From: Tubiluchus corallicola
Lineage: Eukaryota > Priapulida > Priapulimorpha > Priapulimorphida > Tubiluchidae
DNA length: 64,000 nt
Assembly (NCBI GenBank): GCA_030141605.1
Contig: JAQGDQ010000462.1
Coordinates: forward strand, 51,001-115,000
Direction of reading: 5' to 3'
Below are positions 41,501 to 53,500 of this stretch, one piece after another. Position 1 is the first letter of the stretch, and each line of letters starts with the position of its first letter. The position numbers and the translations under genes were made by a program. The notes under the pieces were generated by a model, which did not search any database, was not told the origin of the DNA, and saw only the letters and a program-made list of their open reading frames with translations.

Positions 41501-44500
41501 ATTCTCATGCACCATTGTAACAGTTGCTTCTCATACAACATTGTAACAGTTAATTTTGTGATTCATTGTAACAGTTAATCTGCATATAACATTGTAACTC
41601 TTACCTTTTTCATTGCTAGAGTTTGCATCGCTTCTATAATAAAATTCATACATAAGCGGTTCATCTTCATCAATGTATGCTCCACTGCACGTTAACGTGA
41701 ATTTCGTCTTCAGCGTCTCTCCTGGGATGTATAAAGTGTAAGTTTTTAACAACAAGAACAATTTTTACTTTTTCACGTATTAGTTATGTAAAATTAGAAC
41801 GTACTTTAAGCAAACAGCTTATTTCAAATATTAGCAGATGGGGAAAACTGCTTGGCACATTTGTTCATGTTCAAAATAAAGAGATGAGCTTGTAATTCAA
41901 TTGTACTTACCTTCATTAGGAGTTAGAGCACAAGGTTCAGCTGACTTCACAGGCATTTCATTAACTACAATCAGGTAAGTAGAAAGTCCAGGAATGCTAA
42001 ACGCAGGCCCACCTGCCAAATTATTTCAAACCGTAATAATATGGTAATAAACTCGAATTGAAAAGAAGTTGAAAGTATATAATTTGTCTTGTCTTTTACA
42101 TATAATTATAATTGCTCAAATATTGACAAGTGTTTACCTTCTACTACGACGGTATAGTTGTTGCCTTCTTTCAACGTGTTTCTATTAATATTTGCCAAGT
42201 CAGTGTCTTTATGAACATTTATATCCGGTTTTCCAGTTGAATTCTCAAACTTCCACTTGTATCTAAGTGTAGACATGCTTTCCTTGTCGCAATTAGTACA
42301 CAAAGCTTGCAACACAATATCTATATGAGAATTCACTTTTGCTCTGCAGTTTTTTAGACATCTAGAAAATATTTCCAAACAAAAACACCTCAAGAAATGG
42401 TTTTCTCACTCAAATAAAAATGTAAAAGATGGTAATCAAAAGTTGAAGTATTTCCTGTTGTGGTAAAACCGAAAATAGACTTTTCCTGCTTTTGTTAATA
42501 ACTAGTTTACAACAGTCTGTCTTATAAACACTAGATATCTGTTTAAGGACTAAATACTTCTTGTTGTTCAACAAACTCCTGAAATGAGAGTCTACATTCC
42601 TAGTTTTAAACTTTGAACAAAATCTTGTCCATTGCACATGCGTACATCCACATTCGTACATACGCGTAAGTACGTACGTTTACATAAAAAGAGTGCATGC
42701 AGTATGCACGTATGCTCAAACGAAAAACATACATGTATGTCATTTGGTGCTTGTTTCTGTAAAAGAACAAATTAGGCCATTACATGTCTGCATATGTGTC
42801 CATTTTTGACTAAAACAAGACACATAATGATATAATACTTGTACCAATATATTAATATTGGGCTACTGTCAATGGTACCTTCAAATCACAGGTATGACCT
42901 CAGACTTCCAACACCAGAGCTTTGGAACAGCTTTGGAGAGATGCAGTTTGAAGCAGCAGAACCGGGTAAAGTATTATTACAAAAATCTTAGATGCTTGGC
43001 TTTCTTTTGTATTGGTCAGAATAACAATTACAAAGCTATAAAATGTTCACAAATTATTAAATAAAATATATCATTCTGTCAGTTAAGCAACTGTAATATC
43101 ATTGATTTGTTACCTTTCCCAGAAACAAACATCAAAAATATTGTGAATCAGTTGAAAGAAAGACACTATCAGACTTGATTAAAACTGGCATGTTATGATA
43201 AACATCCATGCTGCTCTTTGTACTGCACTAATATATCATATAAAAGCTATCAAACACATTATGACAACTTCTTGCATTTATAAGTTAAGAAGTACCAAGC
43301 AATATGTACAGCACTCATACCTTACTTCAATGATGGGAATAGAACCTTCGTCTACCTGTAATACCTGTTGCACATATTGTTGCATCTTATTGGCTTTTTC
43401 AATTTCAAGCCCAATAGTCACATTTTGTAACCATGGTAACGATTTTCCTGGTATTATAAACGAGGACTCTGGAACAAGTAGCAACTTAATAATCAGAGAT
43501 CTCTTAAATAATGTAAATTCTAGGAAATGTAATTTTACCAATTTACTTTAAAGGTCAAACACAGCGTGTTTTGTGAAGTTTCACTTTTACACGAAAACAG
43601 AAAGAAAAAGCTCTGACTAAGATTTTCTGATGCATTGGCTTTTCTGGTTACATAAGAGAAAGTCCGGCATGAAAGTGTCATTTCCGAAGAAGTCTAGAGC
43701 TTGATTTTCATTATTTTCCTTGTTAGATGACTCTAGCAAAATATCAGCCATTAGTTACGGTAGTGTTTGCCTTTCATTATCTCGTGTCACACAGTTTACA
43801 GATTCAGTGTCACAGAAACGGCGTGGGATCCAAGGAAGACATACTACTACGTTTGTTTTGTCTGCGTTTTCCCAAAGTTTCCTGAGCGGAACCAAACAGA
43901 AATATTTTGTGGATAACGGCGTGATTTCGTTAGGACAGAATGCTTGACATTTAATCAAATTAGTGTCAAATTTTATGTTATGATTAGCTCTTTAATTAAA
44001 AAAAAACTTGTTTTTACATTAAATTTGACAAAAGCTTAAACAAAAGCTACACAGAAACATACTTGAAATATTCTTTAACATACCAGAGAAAATCAAACGA
44101 ACTGTATTATTGCTGTAACACCCAGTCTTATCATCATTAGGCCTGATTCCTGTACCATTATAACAATACCAGGTGTACCTGAAACAGTTATGATCATCAT
44201 GTTACACAGAATTTGCAAAAGTCCTACACAAACTTTAGACAGGTTTTGCTTCTTATAATTTATAGGAAGTTACATCATCAGCATTGTATTTTCACAGTAT
44301 TTAAGCAAACTGTCTGCAGCGCAGCTAGCTTAACATTGATGGGTGTGGTGGAACAAAATTCATTTGAAAGATAATCCTGCAAAATCAAACAATTGCTGGT
44401 AATTGTAATGCCAGTTACTTTCATGTGTGCAAGCATGATATACTGCCCGAATCTCCATCAGCAATCTGGCAGATGCTGCCACTATGAATGGAGAATTAAA

Positions 44501-47500
44501 TTTTAGCTGCCACCATCCATTCACATGACTTCAGTGCTTCTTAGCTGTGTTAGTGTTACCTGATTGAGAGCGGAAATGTAACACACCTTCACAATCTGCA
44601 GAAATTCTCTCCCTGCATCTGCTGTTACACTTGCTTTGCACTTATCAGCAATTACATACATTTATACCATTGCTCAGAGCCAGTGTGGATGACGGAATCG
44701 TCTTTTCTTGGTTACGTAACTTGGTTAAGTAGCTAATTATTCAGATATCAGATATCTAACTCAGGAAATGCTTACGCAAAGTCATCTTGGTAGTCATTAT
44801 GGTACTTCTTTAAGAATGGAGTGTCCGGATCATATGATGATGATGCATCAATTGTAACATTGTCCTCCCATCCCACTTTTCTAAACGGTCCACCTTGAAT
44901 GAGAGGTACGATGTCCGAAGCTATGACCATAACAAACCTCTGAACAAAATGCATTATTATTTGTAGACGAACTGTACCATTATACTGTATTAAAACAGGA
45001 TTTGCAATTCCCGCAAACTACTGAATCTATTAATACATGCACATACAAGAAAAGAACAAACGATAAACCATAATAAAACAAAAGCAAATTCTACCAAAAA
45101 CGTAAATCGTGAAAGCATGTGCCATCTCAGGAAGCATGCGATAAATTGGATGAAAGATATGTTCAAGAGAAAAATACAGCTAGGTGATCATTCCCAGTTA
45201 AAACACGTTTAATGAGACAAAAGACAGACAGGCTCAAGAGAAAAATACAGCTAGGTGATCATTCCCAGTTAAATCATGTTTAATGAGACAAAAGACAGAC
45301 AGGCTCAAGAGAAAAATACAGCTAGGTGATCATTCCCAGTTAAAACACGTTTCATGAGACAAAAGACAGGTTCAAGAGAAAAATACAGCTAGGTGATCAT
45401 TCCCAGTTAAAACACGTTTCATGAGACAAAAGACAGGTTCAAGAGAAAAATACAGCTAGTTGATCATTCCCAGTTAAAACAGGTTCATGAGACAAAAGAC
45501 AGACAGGTTCAAGAGAAAAATACAGCTAGGTGATCATTCCCAGTTGAAGCACATGTCATGAGACAAAAGACAACTTCAGGAGAAAAATATTGCTAGGTGA
45601 TCATTCTCAGTTAAAGCACGTTTCATGAGACAAAAGACGGGTTCAAGAGAAAAATACTGCTAGGTGATCATTCCCAGTTAAAGCACGTTTCGTGAGACAA
45701 AAGACGGGTTCAAGAGAAAAATACTGCTAGGTGATCATTCCCAGTTAAAGCACATTTCATGAGACAAAAACAAGTTCAAGAGTAAAGTACGGCTAGGTGA
45801 TCATACCCAGTTAAAACACGTTTCATGAGACAAAAGACGGTTCAAGAGAAAAATACGGCTGTACAAAATAGTAAATTACTATTGAATTTCATTGCTTTTA
45901 AACCATTTGAAAAAGCAGATAAGGATGTACGAAGCAAGTTAGGTGTCAAGTGAACAAATTTTTTTAAGCAACATGTCATAGGACATTGACGTAAAATAAT
46001 ATTAACAATAACAAAAGCAAAATGACTTGAGTACTAAATATTTGAAACAAAATTCACATTCATATCTTACCTAGTCCATTTTCATTCTTATTAAAATACA
46101 GATGTGCTGGAACGTGTCTACTTAGTTTAACATTAAATCCCAGAAATTCTAATTAACACTATCAATATTCCAAATCCCAAGTCAACACAAACGTTTTTAG
46201 TTTTTTTTGAAAAGATTTTGGAAACGTTGCTGTAATTTCTTACATTCACATAAAGACAAAACAAGACCAGATAAACTTTATTTAACGTCAATTATCCAAA
46301 CAATTAACCTGAGAAATTAAAACTTTCTATCAATAATCTTTGGTTTGTCAATTCCACACAGCAGCAAAAATAATAAATTTAGTGCAGTTCTGTACAGCAA
46401 ATAAAGAAAAATAAAAATGAATTTCTAGTCATTAAATTACCTCAGCAGTAACGTTCACAGTGACATTGTCAGTTGCCACAGTTGCAGTAAGTGTAAACTT
46501 GTAAGATCCTGGAAAGAGCAAGCCACCTGGTATTGTGATGTATGTCCTATTAAGTTCCACGTTAGCATCTAGGTTACTAACTTGCACTGTTGAACTGGAG
46601 TTGATTATATGTAACACGTTCCACTTATTTTGCACATGTACTATGTTTGAAGTTTCACACTCAAACCAACATGATACAGTAAACGGCTTCCTCACTCTAT
46701 ATCTAGAAGCTTTTTCGAGACTAATGGCTGCTCCAGAAAACTGTAAGCTACAACCTATTCCTGTAATAATAAAAACTCTGGAATGACGTGTTGATATTTT
46801 GTCAGTAATACAGAATTAATAATAATTGGCATTATAGCTCAGGAGCCAGGAACATTTTAATCGTACGAAGTTTGCCAAATGGCAATTCCAGATTGTCAGG
46901 CAACGATAAAATTAATGAAATTCAAAAACATGTACATAGAATTACACGAAATAATCAACAACAGTAAACTGATCAAGACCATAGACAAAAACAGTGAAGT
47001 TGTCCCTGCACCACTGTTTTGCATCACTGAGTCATCAGAAAGGATATTATTTTCAGGCAGCTCCCTATTACAAATATCATTATCAACTACTTCACTTGAA
47101 ATATTTCATGCTGGAACTTCTGAATCACATGTATTTTCCACACGCATTTCTGCAGAATAATGGAGTACAGTACAACTCAACATTTGTATATTTTCACTAT
47201 GACTGTCACATTTTGATTACTGTTCACCTGCATGAAAACCGAATCAATGCGGTGACATCGACATAGTTGAAAAGACTCAGTGGTATTTCATCCGCACACT
47301 TTTTTACAGAAGCAACGTAAATCATGCAATGACTGTATATTTTAGGACTAAAGGCTCTGGAGCAGATGTAGTCATGTATTACAAAATTGTTCGTATGGGG
47401 GCAATATCTAGATTTTGACAATTTTTTAACAAGGCAATTGTCAATAAAACCAAAAGTAACCATTCGCTCTCGCACACAGCTTGATCTTTCTGATCATGAC

Positions 47501-50500
47501 CTAAACGACCCTAAATCTAATCTCATGGGCAAATAATGATAAAACGCAGGAACTTATTATCACGACATGCAATGCTTCCAAGCACACGTAAGTATACGTC
47601 ACATAGTTTTCAAGCTGTTGTCAGACTAATGATACAAACACTTACTTGACTCACAATTAAGTCCAGTATATCCAGCGGTGCAATTGCAAACATACTTATT
47701 AATTCCGTCTTCGCATGTTCCATTATTCTGACATGGAGTTGATTCACATTCGTTAATATCTGGAAAATGAAAAGTAGAAAAACACAAATCAGCCTAGCTG
47801 GTTCTGACTAAACCGCAAGTGACTTATGGGCAGGGGACATCTGGACACAGGACATTTGGCATTTAGGGTTGGCACACTTAGGGTTCCCACTTTTTAAATT
47901 ATTAATGATACACTATTTTCCTGACTCTCATAATACTTTTTAAAATTACTTTGTTAAATTTAACATATGCAGTAATAAGTGAAGTCACTAAATTTGGTCA
48001 GTTTACTCAGCACCTTCTGGTTATACTTTTTAGTATTAATGTGCTGTTTTAAAAAATGAACTAAGCCTAAAATGACATCTCAATATTGTGGTGGCATATT
48101 CCTGTGGGAATGTTTGCACACCATATGGTGGGAGTACAATTATTTAAATATGTATAATTTAGTCGTATTTCAGAATCACAAGTGCAATAATAACAAATAA
48201 TTGTAGAATTTTCCACCTAAGCCAGTCAGTTAATTAATTAACACAGCATTTAGGAAACACACAATGTCATTATTTGAGAAAACTGGTATTGCAAATTCAC
48301 TTTGACTTGAACAAAATAGTTCTCTATTAGTGTGGTTTTGTTTGTAGTATTATTATGAATATGTTGTTTTTTGTTTCTCTCGGAGGACCCGTAGAGAAAA
48401 CCAGAAAACATTTCATCAAATTAAACTAGTTTATTAAGGAGAATTCTACAACACAAAAGTATGAAGTAATACGAAATGTTTACACTAAACGTGAAAATCT
48501 GGACAACGTTTGTGTGTATCTGAAAATGTAAGTATAGAAGAGTATGTGTAAGTGTCGTCTGGGTTAATCTGTGTGTCTCCCTCAGCGGCCTGGTTTGCCT
48601 TATGTAGTGTGCCCGATAAGCTTCTAAAAGTTCATTTCCAGAATATTCCACACGGTAAGACGATTATTCTAATGGAACATTCTGCAATGTTCTATTTAAT
48701 TCTAATAGATGCCAGCGATCTCCACAACAGAATGCCAATAAATAATCTGTTCTCACAGAAAAGTAGTCATACTAGTGTAGTAGTACATTCATTTAACAGC
48801 TGTAATTTTGTAAAAACACTTATCATTCAATTCGTTTATACGTTTATACAACTTTGACGTTCATCAAGAGATACTACTTTTACATATGGGTCAATGCCAA
48901 AACTGAAATGTGTAATGCTACTGTGAGATTAAATGGAATGCCTGAAACACGACGTAGAGCTTTCCTAACTTCTTTAGCTAAATTGTTAATACTTTTATCA
49001 TATAAAATATAAATAGTGGTGAAATAGAGAATTGTCGGTCCAGTCTTAATTTTAACGTTTATAAATGGCTTGCTAAAGAACACAGGAATGGTACACATTA
49101 AAATGTTTGCAGACGATGTAAAACTTCATCAAAAAATAGAAGTTAGCACCTTGGTGACCCCAATAACATTCAGCCAGCATTAAGCAATTTACTTAAATGG
49201 GCCCAGCGTGGCAGTTTAATATTTCTTTTCTAAAATGTGTTATTCTCCATATTGGTAAATGCAACAGTCATTATCTCGATGGTAACATAATTCCATTCAT
49301 GTAACAACGAGGCACTCCTCGGAGCTATAAAGTTTATGCTAGGCCAATTTTAGAGTACTGTTCACCTGCATGGAATCCGTGTCAATGCGGTGACATTGAC
49401 ATATATAAAAAGATTCAGCAGTATTTCACCCCTAGACTTTTTACACATGCAATATAAATCATGTCAACTCTCTACAATGACTAAATATTTTAGGACTAAA
49501 GGCTCCGGAGCAGATGTAGTCATGTAATACAAAATTGTTCGTATGAGAGCAATATCTAGATTTTGACAATGTTTTAACAAGGCAATTGTCAACAAAACGA
49601 AATGCAACCATTCGCTCCAGCACACAGCTTGATCTTTGTGATCATGACCTAAATGACCCTAAACCTAATTTCATGGGCAAATAAGGATAAAACGCAAGAA
49701 CTTATTATCATGCAATGCTTTCAAGCACACGTAAGATACGTGACATAGTTTTCAAGCTGTTGTCAGACTATTGATACAAACACTTACTTGTCTCACAATT
49801 GAGTCCAGTATATCCAGCGGTGCAATTGCAAACATACTTATTAATTCCGTCTTCGCATGTTCCATTATTCTGACATGGAGTTGATTCACATTCGTTAATA
49901 TCTGGAAAATGAAAAGTAGAAAAACACAAATCAGCCTAGCTGGTTCTGACTAAACCGCAAGTGACTTATGGGCAGGGGACATCTGGACACAGGACATTTG
50001 GCATTTAGGGTTGGCACGCTTAGGCAAGAGATACTAAGACAATAGACAATTGGGTGTGAAACATTGGGGAACCAATATAATTGAATGTCGCAATTTCTCT
50101 ACATTTTTGCTTTTTAAATTATTAATGATACACTATTTTCATGACTCTCATAATACTTTTTAAAATTACTACGTTAAATTTAACATATGCGGTAATAAGT
50201 GAAGTAATTGAATTCAGTCAGTTTACTCAGCACCTTCTGGTTATACTTTTTAGTATTAATGTGCTGCTTACAAAAAAAAACTAAGCATAAAAGGAAACCT
50301 CAATATTGTCGTGGCATATTCCTGTGGGAATGTTTGCACACCATATGGTGGGAGTACAATTATTTACCACGATTAAGTTTGCCAGGTTTTGCTGGTTTAA
50401 GAAGCATGACTTTCTGGCCAACCTTTAGAGTTCGTGCACTAGCCATATTATTAAACCATTTCTCTTGAGCTATTTTAGCATCATGTAAGGCAGAATGGGC

Positions 50501-53500
50501 ATTATCTGTTGCCTCTTGAATTGAGTTTATAATTTTACTAACGTATTCATCAATTGATTCAGTATTGGCAGGAAGTGCAAATCCCTGTGTTTCTCTGTAA
50601 GCAGCAAGGGGACCACGTACTTTGAATCCAAAAACAAGCTCATTTGGTGAATAACCAAGACTTTCTTGCACAACTTCTCTATATGCAAACAACAGCATTG
50701 GAATCATTTCATCCCAATGAATAGGGTGCCTTTCATGCAAGAGTTTCAAGATTGAATGTTTCAAAGTTTGATTATAACGCTCTACCAAACCATTAGCTTG
50801 AGCATGATATGGGCTGGTTGTAATACGTTTGACACCAAGTGTTTTTTCCAGATCTCTAAGCATCTGGGATGTAAATTGGGTACCTTTGTCAGTAATAATC
50901 TGTCTTGGGATACCATACCGACTGATGAACTGAAGTAAAGCTTTTACAACTGTGGTCGTTTCAATATTAGAAAGAGGATAGCAATCCGGATACCTTGTAG
51001 CATGGTCAACAATTACTAATGCATACCGATTGCCACTAGGTGTCTGAGAAGTGCCTAAGGGTCCAATAAGGTCCATACCAATAGTGTGAAATGGAACTGA
51101 AGGGATTGGAAGGGGTCTTAATCTAGCACGTTCAGAAGTTTTTACACGTGAAGACTTTTGACAAGGAAGGCAAGTTTTGCAGTATTGCTGCACAGTGCGC
51201 TTCAGGTGAGGCCAGGTATATTCTGCCAAAATTTGGTGTAAAGTTTTCTTTACTCCCATGTGACCAGCTAATGGATTATCATGGGCCAAGTGCAAAATTT
51301 CACGACGTCTACATTTAGGTACTACCAATAACTCATGTGGTGTATCACCACGTCGCTCACGACCCAAGTAAAATAGCACATCGTCACGTATGTAATAACC
51401 TTTACCAACAGCTTGTGCCTCAGCTTCCGTTCCGTACCGGATATTACGTAAAGATATATCGTCCTTTTGTTCCTGTATGAGTTTTTGCCTATTAGATTCT
51501 AGAAGCTTCTGATAATCCAAAGTGTTCTTTTCTACTTGATGAGAATGGGGTGCAGCATCCATTTGGAGTTTATCTTCAAGCTCCCTTTCACGCCTTGTTT
51601 CAGCTTCTATGCGTGCTATTTGAGACCTTGTTGCAACATAGGTAGGCTGTGGATTTCGGCCCATGGAAACAGACTGCCCAGGATCTGACTCGGATACAGA
51701 TTGATTACAGAGTAGAGCATCAGGCAATTTATTTGAAGAACTAGGAAAAGGTTCATAAGCTGTTTCGATATCATTACCAAGAAGCAAGAATGGGATCGGG
51801 GCAGTGTTAGAAATGCACACAGTTAACCAACCAGAAATACGGTCACTCTCTACAACTACTTTGGCAAGTTGGTAGCTTTTAACATCACCATGTATGCATC
51901 GTATTTTAGCGGAAGCGTCTGGTATTCTTTGTCTTGGATGAACAAACTTGGAATGCAAAATGGACATATGTGCACCACTGTCTCTTTGGCATGTAAGGTC
52001 ATAACCATTGACATGAACAGGGAAACAAAATGGTTTAGTATGTGCAGGTATTTTGTTATCGTCATTTACACATTGATCAGAGGAGCTAATGGAATCAGTA
52101 TTCTTTCTTATACCCACATATTGGCGAGCTGCTCTATCAGGTTGTTCCTCTAATGTAGGTTTGTTTTTAGGATAATTTGTATTCTGAATAGGCTCACTCC
52201 TACTCTGAGGAAACTTTGCATGAGCACAGTCAGCCCTTCTATGGCCCCAAAGGCCACAAGTAAAACAACGAATATTACTTTCGGAACCTTTAATAAAAGT
52301 ATTTGTATTTAGTTTATTGTCACCATTTTTCTCTTGAAATTGCAAGCCTTTGGCTCTATACTGGTTTCTGAAAGAAAATATCTTGTTACTCCTAGCTGTC
52401 AAATAACGGTCAGCACATTCAGCCATATGTTCATAGCTGCCCTGCTCAATAGTACGCAAATGAATGGACATTTCCGGAGGCATAGAATTAAAAATCTGTT
52501 CAAGAGCAATCTGTTGGACAACCAACTTGAGAGTGTTTGCTCCAACAGCAATGAGCCAGTCATGAGCACATTTTTCCACTCTCACAAAGAACTGCCGGTA
52601 AGTTTCATCAGGTTGGCGTTTTAAAGTACGGAATCTTTCTCGGTAAGTGTCACTACTTAAAACATAAGTGTCAATCAAGGCTTTCTTAACAAAACCATAG
52701 TTTCGCATTTCAGACACTGGACATTGCTGATAACATATTGCAGCACGACCTGATAACCTCGGTGCTGGGTTTGCCATATAATCAGCTTCATTAATACCAT
52801 TGCTTATCATAGCTGCTTCAAAATACTCGAGATAAGAATGGATCGAATGTTTTGCTTCAGAAAAATTCCGAATCTTTACACGAGGAGTCTGGAGGACTGT
52901 GCACTATCAAGTACATTAGTGGAAGTAGCAGAAGGACCAAGAGCTGACGACTGGTGGCGTGCTCTTTCACAGTTCAATTGTGCCACAGCGATCCTTTCTT
53001 GTGCCTGCAACAGCTGAATCATAACATCTTTTCTGTCTTTTTCTGGTACCATAAAAACCGCTTAAACTTGGTAACTGAATGGGCGTTGGACCTATTGACG
53101 ACAGTTCTTGGTGTTTGGAAACACCCTGTACATTTTCATGTGATGTGGTCTGGACGAAAGAAGGACCTAGTCCGCCAGCAACATTTGACAACAACGCTGC
53201 TGGGTTAGAAAATTGTGAAGTTGGTATTTTCCATGTCAGTTCAAAGCCAGAGCCCTCAACTTGTTGAGTGACACCCTCCATATCATTAGTGTTCAGAGTT
53301 AAACCTTCTGGTTTCAACACCTTACTGCGAACTGATTGCTCCGATACAACACTAGATTCATCTTTACTCTCTGTTGTAACTTGTTCATCAACATTTAAAG
53401 CTTGGCCAATAGCTGCATTGTTAGGTAAAGCATCACCATTATTCATATTCTCTGTGGTTTGATGTCCTAAAACTCTATGTATCATGTCATCTTTTAATGT

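Noticed and set aside
48421-49098. Repeated small ORFs ([19 protein letters not shown] type) in each tandem unit as a gene family
   Set aside because: The same stretch recurs only because the unit is duplicated. It sits beside a LINE remnant, has no splice or domain support, and the copy at 61127-61375 is fused by chance to LINE endonuclease sequence.
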